Under the pieces are notes generated by a model. The model was not told where the DNA came from. It made no database searches and saw only the letters and a list, made by a program, of their open reading frames with translations. Below are positions 1 to 7,060 of a DNA stretch of 64,000 nucleotides, piece after piece. A program made the translations under genes and the position numbers. Each line of letters starts with the position of its first letter. The stretch's first letter is position 1. The DNA is taken from assembly GCA_963739395.1 (NCBI GenBank), contig CAVUAE010000001.1, positions 124,001 to 188,000 on the forward strand. The letters run 5' to 3'. The DNA is from RBG-13-51-18 sp963739395 (GTDB lineage Bacteria > Chloroflexota > Dehalococcoidia > Dehalococcoidales > RBG-16-60-22).

Positions 1-641
1 TGCGCGGAGGGGCTTTTAAGCCGCGCACTTCCCCGTTTAGCTTTCAGGGACTACAGAAAAAGGGGCTTGAGTTTTTAGCCAGGGCTAAGAAAAAGTTCGG
101 TATGCCAGTGGTTACCGAAGTGGTCAATCCTCAAGATGTCGCCATGGTGGCGTCTTACGCCGATATGCTGCAAATCGGCTCGCGTAATATGCAGAATTTC
201 GCGCTGCTGACCGAGGCTGGTAAAAGTCGCCGTCCGGTAGTATTAAAGCGCGGCTTTTCCTGCACGATTACCGAGTGGCTTACTGCTGCCGATTACCTGC
301 TGACAGAAGGGAACCAACAGGTTGTCCTCTGCGAGCGCGGTATAAGGACATTCGAAGATAGTGTCCGCTTTTCTCTGGATATCTCCGCTGTCCCCGTACT
401 CAAGAAAAGCAGCCATCTACCGGTTATCGTTGACCCATCTCATGCCGCCGGTCATTACACATTGGTGCCCGCTATCGCTAAAGCGGCCATAGCCGCGGGA
501 GCTGACGGACTACTTATAGAAGTGCACCCCAACCCTAAAGAGGCGTTGGTGGATGGACTGCAATCGCTTTCGACCTCTGATTTTGCACGCCTTATGAAAG
601 AGTTACGCGTTCTAGCTAAATCAATCGGTAGAAGTATTTAA
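1..641 (+). CDS. aroF: 3-deoxy-7-phosphoheptulonate (DAHP) synthase, 3' part
   Basis: C-terminal part of the first enzyme of the shikimate pathway, which condenses phosphoenolpyruvate and erythrose 4-phosphate. The reading frame is open from base 3, so the gene begins upstream of the window; the internal ATG at 102 is not the start. Visible family motifs are RGGAFKPRTSP at the very beginning, the QIGSRNMQNF segment, the metal and substrate motif PVIVDPSHAAGH and the LIEVHPNPKEA stretch near the end. This is the type-I beta (AroAII/KDSA-like) form. About 213 residues are present. It is followed by an inverted-repeat element and then the convergent pan operon. Confidence 0.93.
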   Translation, partial: RGGAFKPRTSPFSFQGLQKKGLEFLARAKKKFGMPVVTEVVNPQDVAMVASYADMLQIGSRNMQNFALLTEAGKSRRPVVLKRGFSCTITEWLTAADYLLTEGNQQVVLCERGIRTFEDSVRFSLDISAVPVLKKSSHLPVIVDPSHAAGHYTLVPAIAKAAIAAGADGLLIEVHPNPKEALVDGLQSLSTSDFARLMKELRVLAKSIGRSI

Positions 642-647
642 TCCCGG

Positions 648-705
648 TTTGTCATTCCAGCCCCGTATCTAATACGGGGTAAACTCCAGCTGGAATCCAG
701 GGGTA
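648..705. repeat. short inverted-repeat element
   Basis: Intergenic palindromic element between aroF and panC. GTCATTCCAG on the left pairs with CTGGAAT on the right, and CCCCGTAT with ATACGGGG inside. A similar 'ggaatccag' arm occurs at 60089-60096, so it looks like a dispersed family. It may also act as a bidirectional transcript end for the convergent genes. Confidence 0.6.
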
Positions 706-724
706 AAAGGGGTGGGGCATTCTC

Positions 725-1561
725 TTAAGACTGTTCAAGCACGATGTTATCAATCAGGCGTGTCTTGCCGAATTTCACCGCCAGCGATACTAAAGCAGGA
801 TATTTTACGCGGTGTAATTCTTTTAGCGTTTCGTTATCGGCAACGCTGATATAGTCGATTTTCGCCAGCGGTTCTCTGTTAATCAGGGTTTCCATTTCAC
901 GCCGTAAGATGCCAGCGTCTAATTCGCCTTGTATCACCAGATTTTTAGCGTCTAATAACGCATGGTAAAGAATCGGCGCTGCCCGGCGTTGCTCGTGAGA
1001 AAGATAAGTATTCCGGCTGCTCATCGCCAGTCCGTCTGATTCGCGTACTGTAGGACATGGCACTATTTCAACATTCATATTAAGGTCTTTGACCATTTTC
1101 TGAATAACAGCTACTTGCTGGGCGTCCTTTTGTCCGAAGTAAGCCCGCGTCGGCTCGACGATGTTAAAAAGCTTATTAACCACGGTGCTAACCCCGTTGA
1201 AATGACCGGGTCGTACTAACCCTTCCAAAACCTCTGTTATTCTTTTTACCAATACATAAGTATCGTAACCGCTGGGGTACATCTCTACATCAGTAGGAAC
1301 GAAAACGATATCGGTAAAAGGCTCGAGCATTGCAAGGTCGCGGTTAAGGTCGCGGGGATAGCTCTTGAAGTCCTCTTTAGGACCGAACTGCATGGGATTT
1401 ACATAGATGCTAACCGCCACCACCGGATTTTCGTCTTTAGCGCGTTTGACTAAAGAGAGGTGACCATCGTGAAGGAAACCCATAGTCGGCACAAAACCTA
1501 CCTTCTTTTTTAGGCTTTTCCTGACTTTTCGCATCTCGGCGATGGTTTTTATTACTTGCAT
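725..1561 (-). CDS. panC: pantothenate synthetase
   Basis: ATP-dependent ligase that joins pantoate and beta-alanine, the last step of pantothenate synthesis in the cytoplasm. At 278 residues it has the normal family length. The nucleotide-binding HIGH-like motif is seen in VPTMGFLHDGHLSLV near residue 24, the pantoate-binding segment in GHFNGVSTVV, and the KMSKS-like loop in DGLAMSSRN. It is the last gene of the DUF2520-panD-panB-panC operon. A hairpin with a T-rich tail lies between it and panB, so its expression may be lower than that of the upstream genes. Confidence 0.96.
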   Translation of the reverse strand: MQVIKTIAEMRKVRKSLKKKVGFVPTMGFLHDGHLSLVKRAKDENPVVAVSIYVNPMQFGPKEDFKSYPRDLNRDLAMLEPFTDIVFVPTDVEMYPSGYDTYVLVKRITEVLEGLVRPGHFNGVSTVVNKLFNIVEPTRAYFGQKDAQQVAVIQKMVKDLNMNVEIVPCPTVRESDGLAMSSRNTYLSHEQRRAAPILYHALLDAKNLVIQGELDAGILRREMETLINREPLAKIDYISVADNETLKELHRVKYPALVSLAVKFGKTRLIDNIVLEQS

Positions 1562-1590
1562 ATATTCACTTCTCTAAACTATTTTCTAAA

Positions 1591-1620
1591 AAGAAAAGGG
1601 TCCCGTTTTTCTTGGGACCC
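1591..1620 (-). terminator. intrinsic terminator between panB and panC
   Basis: On the minus strand a 7-bp perfect stem GGGTCCC/GGGACCC with a 9-nt loop is followed by TTTTCTTTTT. It lies between the panB stop (1637) and the panC start (1561), so it would end or thin transcription inside the operon. Confidence 0.75.
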
Positions 1621-1636
1621 CCTCTTAATTCATTAA

Positions 1637-2464
1637 TTACTTGAGGTTCTTTAATACGCTTTCATCCATAGAGAAGCTTTGGGCTTCGGTAGGGAATAAA
1701 CCAGCTTTTACTTCCTTGTGATATTGCGAAATAGCATCCGCCATAATACCGGCTATTTTAGCGTATTGTTTGGCGTGCTTGGGAACGAAGTCCGTATACG
1801 AGCCGAGGATATCGTTGATAACCTGAACCTGTCCGTCGCAGCCAGCCCCCGCCCCGATACCTATCGTCGGAATGCTGATTTTCTGCGTAATCAAAGCAGC
1901 GAGAGGCGCTGGAACCGTTTCTAACACTACCGCGAAAGCCCCGGCTTTATCCAGGGCAATAGCGTCTTCTAGTAAGCGTTTGGCGGTTTCCGGCGTTTTT
2001 CCTTGAATCCTATGTCCGCCAAGTTGATTGATGGATTGCGGCGTTAGCCCGATATGACCCATCACTGGAATACCACAATCCACTATTTTCTTAACTTTAT
2101 CCGCCATCGTTACGCCGCCTTCAAGTTTAACTGCCTGGCAGCCGGTTTCCTGGAGGAAACGTCCCGCATTACGGATAGCTTCTTCGGTACTGGCTTGATA
2201 GGTCATAAAAGGCATATCGCCCACCACGAGGGAATTCTTGGTGCCTCGAACCACGGCTTTAGTATGATGTAACATTACTTCAAGGGTTACGGGAATCGTT
2301 GAAGTATAGCCCAGGACTACCATGCCCAAACTGTCTCCGACCAGTATCAACGGCACGCCGGCTTCGTCAACTATCTTGGCCGTAACGTAATCATAAGCGG
2401 TGAGCATAGTTATTTTCTCACCCTTTTGCTTCATTTCCTTAATCTGGAGTATTGTTACTGGCAT
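1637..2464 (-). CDS. panB: 3-methyl-2-oxobutanoate hydroxymethyltransferase
   Basis: Makes ketopantoate from alpha-ketoisovalerate using methylene-tetrahydrofolate. At 275 residues it has the usual length. Motifs include TAYDYVTAKIVDEAG, the metal and substrate loop LVGDSLGMVVLGY, GDMPFMTYQ, VKLEGG, GHIGLTPQS and IGIGAGAGCDGQV near residue 200. It sits 9 nt downstream of panD in the minus-strand pantothenate operon. The product feeds a ketopantoate reductase, for which the DUF2520 protein at 2847 is a positional candidate. Confidence 0.97.
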   Translation of the reverse strand: MPVTILQIKEMKQKGEKITMLTAYDYVTAKIVDEAGVPLILVGDSLGMVVLGYTSTIPVTLEVMLHHTKAVVRGTKNSLVVGDMPFMTYQASTEEAIRNAGRFLQETGCQAVKLEGGVTMADKVKKIVDCGIPVMGHIGLTPQSINQLGGHRIQGKTPETAKRLLEDAIALDKAGAFAVVLETVPAPLAALITQKISIPTIGIGAGAGCDGQVQVINDILGSYTDFVPKHAKQYAKIAGIMADAISQYHKEVKAGLFPTEAQSFSMDESVLKNLK

Positions 2465-2473
2465 CGTAATTCC

Positions 2474-2845
2474 TTAAGCGAAGATTTTTTCATCGAGCTT
2501 GGTGACTATCTCATTCTTTTCATTAACATGGACAATTCTGGGTTTATAATCTTTAAGCTGTTCTTCCGGCACATCGGTATAAGTCAGGATAATGACCAGG
2601 TCGCCTTTGACACCCAGTCTGGCGGCAGCGCCATTCAGGCATATATCTCCACTGCCTTCCCTCCCCTCGATAACATAGGTGGTGAAGCGGGCGCCGGTAT
2701 TCACGTTCAGAACATGCACCTGTTCGTAAGTGAGGATATCGGCGGCTTTCATCAGCCTGCTATCAATGGTAATGCTGCCTTCATAGTTGATGTTAGCATC
2801 CGTCACGGTTGCCCGATGAATCTTGCTTTTTAGCATCATTCTCAT
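2474..2845 (-). CDS. panD: aspartate 1-decarboxylase proenzyme
   Basis: Pyruvoyl-dependent enzyme that makes beta-alanine from aspartate. The 123-residue chain has the self-cleavage site YEGS with Gly23-Ser24, where Ser24 becomes the pyruvoyl group. The family segments GDICLNGAAARL and GDLVIILTY are present. The start codon follows the DUF2520 stop with almost no gap, which suggests translational coupling. Confidence 0.96.
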   Translation of the reverse strand: MRMMLKSKIHRATVTDANINYEGSITIDSRLMKAADILTYEQVHVLNVNTGARFTTYVIEGREGSGDICLNGAAARLGVKGDLVIILTYTDVPEEQLKDYKPRIVHVNEKNEIVTKLDEKIFA

Positions 2846-2846
2846 G

Positions 2847-3716
2847 TCATTCCCCCTGAAGTTTTATTTTTTTTAACAGCGATTCCATTTCGCTGGCTTG
2901 TTGCTTGTTAATATTGCCCTTGGCTAAGGCGATGGGAATAGTCTGTAAACCTAGTTCTTTGTAGGAAGAAAGTAACACAGGCTTCTTTTTGCTAATTTCT
3001 TTGATATGTTTACGTATCGTCCCGGCATCACCGCGGGCGATGGGACCGGTAAGGCATTGCGGTAAGCCGATAGTCTCGATGTTATGGAGGGTGCCGCGCA
3101 TTAAAGGCATAAGGGCTTTAACCGCTTGATTGGAGGGGATGGAAAAAGTCTGCCAGAGGTCGGTAGCCATTTTGACTAAGGTGACGAGGTAGTTGCTGGC
3201 GAATACGGCTGCGGCATGATAAGCGGCTTTATCCTCGGCTTTTAGCTGTATCCAGCTACCGCCGAGTCTTCCTGCCATTTCCTTAAGCGTGGTTAGTAGC
3301 GGCTCTTCGGCTTCGATAGCGAAGGTAGAACCGGGGATGTTTTCAATGGCTTGCTGGACGCCGGCAAAGGTCTGCAGGGGGTGGAAACAGCCAACGTAAG
3401 CGCCGTCACGGCGGGCTTTATCCAGAATATCGGTAGAATCGGCGCCGCTGCAGTGAACGACGCTTTGTTTGCGATGCCAGGACACTTCTGAAGCGACTTT
3501 AGCAATTACCGCATCAGGCGTGGTAATAAAAACTAGGTCGGCAGCATCGGCAACAGCCTGGTTACTATCTAAAATATGTAGATTACTGATTAAACTGTTT
3601 GCCTTTTTAACAGGCTGGAGGTCGGAGGCGCCCACGAACTGATAGCCTTTGCTATTTAACAGGATAGCAAGGGCAGTGCCGACTTTTCCAGCTCCGATAA
3701 AACCTATTTTAAGCAT
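2847..3716 (-). CDS. DUF2520 / Rossmann-like dehydrogenase, candidate ketopantoate reductase
   Basis: NAD(P)-binding protein of the Rossmann-like plus DUF2520 family, first gene of the pantothenate operon. With the start at 3716 it has 289 residues. I chose that ATG over the one at 3764 because GAAGGTGA lies just upstream and the Rossmann motif MLKIGFIGAGKVGTAL begins there. The far start also falls in the terminator hairpin. The middle contains VVHCSGADSTDIL and GCFHPLQTF, and the C-terminal helical part contains AAAVFASNYL, as in DUF2520. The family function is poorly defined. No panE-type gene is seen here, and its place with panD, panB and panC makes the NADPH step from ketopantoate to pantoate an attractive inference. 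Confidence 0.85.
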   Translation of the reverse strand: MLKIGFIGAGKVGTALAILLNSKGYQFVGASDLQPVKKANSLISNLHILDSNQAVADAADLVFITTPDAVIAKVASEVSWHRKQSVVHCSGADSTDILDKARRDGAYVGCFHPLQTFAGVQQAIENIPGSTFAIEAEEPLLTTLKEMAGRLGGSWIQLKAEDKAAYHAAAVFASNYLVTLVKMATDLWQTFSIPSNQAVKALMPLMRGTLHNIETIGLPQCLTGPIARGDAGTIRKHIKEISKKKPVLLSSYKELGLQTIPIALAKGNINKQQASEMESLLKKIKLQGE

Positions 3717-3731
3717 TTCGTCACCTTCAAC

Positions 3732-3761
3732 AAAAAACCCTCTCGAAAATAATCGAGAGGG
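3732..3761 (-). terminator. leader attenuator hairpin of the pan operon
   Basis: On the minus strand a perfect 9-bp stem CCCTCTCGA/TCGAGAGGG with a 6-nt loop is followed by TTTTTT. It sits 16 nt before the DUF2520 start codon and downstream of the promoter at 3874-3902. It therefore looks like a regulated terminator in the operon's own leader and not the end of another gene. Confidence 0.85.
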
Positions 3762-3782
3762 CATTAGTGCTGGGCTTTATTT

Positions 3783-3812
3783 TGCCGTCTCGGTCGTTTA
3801 CGATCCAAGCGA
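3783..3812 (-). ncRNA. pan-type cis-regulatory RNA hairpin
   Basis: The minus-strand leader can fold into one long hairpin: GUCG, CUU, GG, a bulged A, UCG, loop UAAA, CGACC, GAG, a bulged A, CGGC. A stem with two bulged adenines is the described hallmark of the pan RNA motif, known upstream of pantothenate genes in Chloroflexota and other phyla. The promoter lies upstream and an intrinsic terminator downstream. I could not confirm the second tandem hairpin often reported for this motif. Confidence 0.7.
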
Positions 3813-3873
3813 CTTATTAATTGTTAAGGTATCAGCTTTAAACTCACCGCTATTACAGTCGATGGTTAGTATT

Positions 3874-3902
3874 ATTTTAACACGCTACGTACTACTTGTC
3901 AA
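3874..3902 (-). promoter_or_regulatory. sigma70-type promoter of the pan operon
   Basis: Minus-strand -35 TTGACA (3897-3902) and -10 TAAAAT (3874-3879) are separated by exactly 17 nt. Transcription would start near 3867, giving a leader of about 150 nt that carries the pan-type hairpin and the attenuator. Confidence 0.85.
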
Positions 3903-3951
3903 TCAAGGTATCCCGCAAGATGGCTGGTAGCTAGCCTAAATACAGTCCAGG

Positions 3952-3960
3952 TGCTATAAT
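3952..3960 (+). promoter_or_regulatory. extended -10 promoter of hisA
   Basis: TGCTATAAT is a perfect -10 hexamer with the TGn extension; no good -35 is seen. The predicted start near 3967 leaves a leader of about 28 nt and excludes any hisA start codon further upstream. Confidence 0.65.
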
Positions 3961-3994
3961 TTTAACATAATTTACATATAGAAAGAGGCTTAAA

Positions 3995-4708
3995 ATCGAT
4001 ATCATACCTTCTATAGATTTGCGTGACGGTAAATGCGTCCGCTTATATCAGGGCGATTATCAGCAGGAAACAGTCTTTTCCGATGAACCGCTGGATGTAG
4101 CTTTAAAATGGCAGTCGCAGGGTGCGCCCCGCTTGCATGTAGTCGACCTCGATGGCGCAGCTACGGGTGAAATCGGCAACCTGACGATAATCAGGAATAT
4201 TACCGAAGCAATGTTAATACCAGTCCAGTTAGGTGGTGGAATCCGCCGCATGGAAACAATCGAGAAGCTGTTGAAAACCGGCATCGACAGGGTAATCCTT
4301 GGCACGGCAGCGGTGGAAGACCCGCAGCTTATTACCGAGGCTTGTCGCCGTTATAGTGAATCTATTATCGTCGGCATCGATGCCCGTCAAGGACTGGTAG
4401 CGACACGTGGTTGGGTTAAAGAAACCGGGCTTACTGCCATAAAGCTGGCGGAAGCTATGGCTAGAAAGGGCGTGCGACGCTTTATTTATACCGATATTGA
4501 GCGGGACGGCACATTAACAGAGCCGAATTTCGCCGCTATATCTGATTTTATCGATGAGCTTGGACTCCCGGTTATCGCCTCCGGCGGTATTTCGTCACTG
4601 AATCATCTGAAAGTGCTAAAAAAGCTTGGCGCTGAAGGAGCTATCATCGGCAAAGCTCTTTATACCGGTGATATCGACCTGAAAGAGGCGATCTCGACTC
4701 TCAGCTAG
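3995..4708 (+). CDS. hisA: phosphoribosylformimino-AICAR-P isomerase, with an apparent ATC start
   Basis: Amadori isomerase of histidine synthesis, a (beta/alpha)8 barrel of 237 residues. No ATG, GTG or TTG can give a complete protein: the frame is closed by TAA at 3968. The first ordinary start, TTG at 4019, would remove strand beta-1 and catalytic Asp8. Starting at ATC (3995) gives (M)DIIPSIDLRDGKCVRL, matching the family N-terminus exactly, with GAAAGAGG 6 nt upstream. The second catalytic Asp is in FIYTDIERDGTL, and phosphate-binding segments GGGIRR and ASGGISS are present. It forms an operon with hisI. Confidence 0.93.
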   Translation: MDIIPSIDLRDGKCVRLYQGDYQQETVFSDEPLDVALKWQSQGAPRLHVVDLDGAATGEIGNLTIIRNITEAMLIPVQLGGGIRRMETIEKLLKTGIDRVILGTAAVEDPQLITEACRRYSESIIVGIDARQGLVATRGWVKETGLTAIKLAEAMARKGVRRFIYTDIERDGTLTEPNFAAISDFIDELGLPVIASGGISSLNHLKVLKKLGAEGAIIGKALYTGDIDLKEAISTLS

Positions 4709-4727
4709 GGTGACAAGGAGGAAGTAG

Positions 4728-5060
4728 TTGATAAAAAACATTAAGTTTGATGATAAGGGATTGATTCCTGCCGTGATTCAAGATGTAAATACCGGCGAGG
4801 TTCTCATGCTGGGCTACATGAATGAGGAGTCGTTGCGGCGTACAATGAAAAACAAAGAAGTCTGGTTCTTTAGCCGCGGAAGGCAGAAGCTCTGGCAAAA
4901 AGGCGAAACCTCCGGCAATAAAATAAAAGTGAAAAGCATTAAATATAATTGTGAAAATAACTCACTGCTGGTATCTGGTATTCCCACCGGACCGGTTTGC
5001 CATACCGGCAATAAGACCTGTTTCTATCGGGAATTAACCGAGGACGACCTTAAGAGTTAG
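4728..5060 (+). CDS. hisI: phosphoribosyl-AMP cyclohydrolase
   Basis: Zinc and magnesium enzyme that opens the purine ring of phosphoribosyl-AMP in histidine synthesis. It has 110 residues, the single-domain form without the HisE pyrophosphohydrolase. It starts at TTG, with AAGGAGG ahead. Motifs LMLGYMNEESL, the WFFSRGRQKLWQKGETSGN block and the zinc cysteines of YNCEN and GPVCHTGNKTCFY are all present. It follows hisA by 19 nt and converges with yqhQ. Confidence 0.96.
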   Translation: MIKNIKFDDKGLIPAVIQDVNTGEVLMLGYMNEESLRRTMKNKEVWFFSRGRQKLWQKGETSGNKIKVKSIKYNCENNSLLVSGIPTGPVCHTGNKTCFYRELTEDDLKS

Positions 5061-5062
5061 TT

Positions 5063-5971
5063 TTAGTCTTGGATGAGGGGTTTACGCGCCGCTTCCTCTG
5101 ACTGGTCTATTTCCACCGCTTTATTCATAGCGGCTATCGCGACTTCCAATTGTTTATCGTCCGGCTCGCCGGTGGTCATGGACTGCAACCACAAACCTGG
5201 CGCCAGTATTATTTTTATGAACCGGTTGTTAGTATGTTTGGCGCCGAAGTATATCAATTCATAACCAAGCGCCATAATCACCGGTATCAGCACCACACGC
5301 GACAGCACCATCAGCCACAAGTCCCATACGCCCACCAAACTGAAAACGATGATAGCGATAACCATCACGAAGAACAGAAAACTGGTACCGCAGCGTACGT
5401 GTGCCCGACTGTACTTTTTGATGGCGTCGACTTCCAAAAGAACGCCAGCCTCATAAGCGTTGACGGCTTTATGTTCGGCGCCATGATAGGCAAAAACCCT
5501 TTTGATATCGGACATATAGGAAATTACCTTGATATACCCGATGAAAATCGCCACTCGTATCAGTCCCTCGACGATATTGAAAACCAGTGAGTTGGGTAGA
5601 TAGGTATTTAACAACTTAGTCAGGAAAAGTGGCGCAACAAAGAAGAGCAAGACAACCAGTATCACCGCAAATGCCATCATGCCCCAGATGGCTTTACTGG
5701 AGATTTTTTCCTCCTCTTCTTCTAAAGCGATGTTGGCGGAATGTAATAAACTCTGTATGCCCAATACCATCGCCTCGATAAGAATGACCACGCCGCGTAT
5801 GAATGGCGTGCGCCGCGCCCAGTTGGTAGTAGTGGAAGGCAGAGGAGAAACCTCGGTGGCAATTTCGCCATTGGGACGACGGACCGCAGTAACTCTAGCC
5901 GTGCGACCGCGTATCATCACACCTTCTATGACCGCCTGGCCGCCATAATTAAACTTTTTTTGTTTTGGCAT
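5063..5971 (-). CDS. yqhQ: DUF1385 integral membrane protein (YqhQ family)
   Basis: Membrane protein of unknown biochemical role. The 302-residue chain begins with the family signature YGGQAVIEGVMIRG, which is cytoplasmic. Several hydrophobic helices follow, at about 95-125, 130-150, 195-220 and 225-245. Between them is the conserved AYHGAEHKAVNAYE segment and RCGTSFLFFV, with a short C-terminal acidic tail. It follows the ribosomal operon but is separated from it by a terminator. In many Gram-positive and Chloroflexota genomes it lies near rpmE and prfA. Confidence 0.92.
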   Translation of the reverse strand: MPKQKKFNYGGQAVIEGVMIRGRTARVTAVRRPNGEIATEVSPLPSTTTNWARRTPFIRGVVILIEAMVLGIQSLLHSANIALEEEEEKISSKAIWGMMAFAVILVVLLFFVAPLFLTKLLNTYLPNSLVFNIVEGLIRVAIFIGYIKVISYMSDIKRVFAYHGAEHKAVNAYEAGVLLEVDAIKKYSRAHVRCGTSFLFFVMVIAIIVFSLVGVWDLWLMVLSRVVLIPVIMALGYELIYFGAKHTNNRFIKIILAPGLWLQSMTTGEPDDKQLEVAIAAMNKAVEIDQSEEAARKPLIQD

Positions 5972-5981
5972 GTCGTTTAAA

Positions 5982-6012
5982 CAAAAAGGAGCGGGATTAA
6001 CTCTCCGCTCCT
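5982..6012 (-). terminator. terminator of rplU-rpmA-rpmE
   Basis: On the minus strand AGGAGCGG pairs with CCGCTCCT around a 10-nt loop and is followed by TTTTG. It lies 20 nt past the rpmE stop and just before yqhQ. Confidence 0.8.
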
Positions 6013-6033
6013 CTATTCACTATATAGCAAAAT

Positions 6034-6240
6034 TTAGCCTTTAATGTTATAGCGTTTCTTGAATCGCTCCACGCGTCCTGCGGTATCCATAATGCGGCGC
6101 TCGCCGGTGAAAAATGGATGGCAGTTGCTGCATACTTCAACCTTGAGTTCTTTTTTGGTGGACCCGGTGGTGAAGGTATTGCCGCAAGAACATATCACGA
6201 CGGCATCGTTATAATATTTGGGATGTATTTTCTCTTTCAT
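6034..6240 (-). CDS. rpmE: ribosomal protein bL31
   Basis: Large-subunit protein of the central protuberance, 68 residues. It is the zinc-binding (C+) form: Cys residues in VICSCGNTF and VEVCSNCHPFFTG form the metal site, followed by RVERFKKRY. It closes the short rplU-rpmA-rpmE operon, 5 nt after rpmA, which is an unusual place compared with the common prfA neighbourhood. Confidence 0.97.
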   Translation of the reverse strand: MKEKIHPKYYNDAVVICSCGNTFTTGSTKKELKVEVCSNCHPFFTGERRIMDTAGRVERFKKRYNIKG

Positions 6241-6245
6241 ATCTT

Positions 6246-6500
6246 TCAGCTACTATAAACGCTGACCTTTCTCCGGTTATTACTGATGGGTTCGTATTTA
6301 ACAACGCCATTAATCATGGCATAAAGGGTAAAGTCTTTACCCACTCCTACGTTGTCCCCAGCGTGAATGTGTGTGCCATGCTGACGAACTAAAATCGTGC
6401 CGGCATTGACGGTCTGTCCGGCGAATATTTTAACGCCGAGCCGCTGGGACTGACTATCTCTACCGTTGCGACTCTGCGCCGCTCCTTTTTTATGCGCCAT
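6246..6500 (-). CDS. rpmA: ribosomal protein bL27
   Basis: Large-subunit protein near the peptidyl-transferase centre, 84 residues. It begins MAHKKGAAQSRNGRDSQ, so no N-terminal extension needs to be cleaved. GTILVRQHGTHIHAGDNVG is the family core. The start overlaps the end of rplU by 11 nt in a different frame. Confidence 0.97.
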   Translation of the reverse strand: MAHKKGAAQSRNGRDSQSQRLGVKIFAGQTVNAGTILVRQHGTHIHAGDNVGVGKDFTLYAMINGVVKYEPISNNRRKVSVYSS

Positions 6501-7008
6501 TTGTTTTCTCCTCTGTCTTCTTACGCGGTGTTCTCTTCACCGCTGGTTTGGTTGTTGCCACTGTTTTCTTAGTCGTTAGTTTCTTTACTGGTGTTTCTTT
6601 GGCGACAGCTTTCTCGACTGGGACTTCAGCGGCTGGTTTTTCCGCTGTGACCTTTTTAGGTGCAGCTTTTTTCGCTGGTTGCACTTCCTCCGCTCCAGCG
6701 GGGAGTATTTTATCTATATTCAGTCTGGTGAAAAGCTGACGGTGTCCGTTCTTCCGGCGATAGCGTACTTTAGACTTATATTTAAAGACGATTACTTTGT
6801 CGGCTTTCCCGTTATTCTTAACCGTAGCCATGACTCTAGCGCCATCGACGTACGGCTTGCCGAACGTTACTTTGTCGCCGTCGGCTAAAAGAAGGACTTT
6901 ATCCAGCTTAATTTTGCTGCCTTCTTTCGCTTCCAGCCGGTCAATTTCCAGCGTCTGGCCTTCGGTTACTTTATATTGCTTGCCGCCAGTCTCAATTAAA
7001 GCGTAAAT
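6490..7008 (-). CDS. rplU: ribosomal protein bL21, with an apparent ATT start and long basic tail
   Basis: Large-subunit protein bL21. The first usual start (ATG at 6831) would lose 59 conserved residues. The frame read from ATT at 7008 gives (I/M)YALIETGGKQYKVTEGQ, the family N-terminus. TGGAGG lies 6 nt upstream of this ATT. A promoter whose start point is near 7022 leaves no room for an upstream ATG. The full protein has 172 residues. The bL21 domain ends near residue 100. A Lys/Ala/Pro-rich low-complexity tail of about 70 residues follows and overlaps rpmA by 11 nt. Confidence 0.95.
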   Translation of the reverse strand: MYALIETGGKQYKVTEGQTLEIDRLEAKEGSKIKLDKVLLLADGDKVTFGKPYVDGARVMATVKNNGKADKVIVFKYKSKVRYRRKNGHRQLFTRLNIDKILPAGAEEVQPAKKAAPKKVTAEKPAAEVPVEKAVAKETPVKKLTTKKTVATTKPAVKRTPRKKTEEKTNGA

Positions 7009-7028
7009 ATTAAGCCTCCAAAAGATAT

Positions 7029-7057
7029 ATTCTATCAGATTTGTAGCTAAGAGTCAA
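7029..7057 (-). promoter_or_regulatory. promoter of rplU-rpmA-rpmE
   Basis: Minus-strand -35 TTGACT (7052-7057) and -10 TAGAAT (7029-7034) have a 17-nt spacer. The expected start point is about 7022, only about 14 nt before the ATT initiation codon. The long L21 leader element seen in Firmicutes is therefore absent. Confidence 0.8.
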
Positions 7058-7060
7058 ACA

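Noticed and set aside
5150..5590. Plus-strand frame of 146 codons
   Set aside because: Shadow of yqhQ, rich in His and Gln with no recognisable motif.
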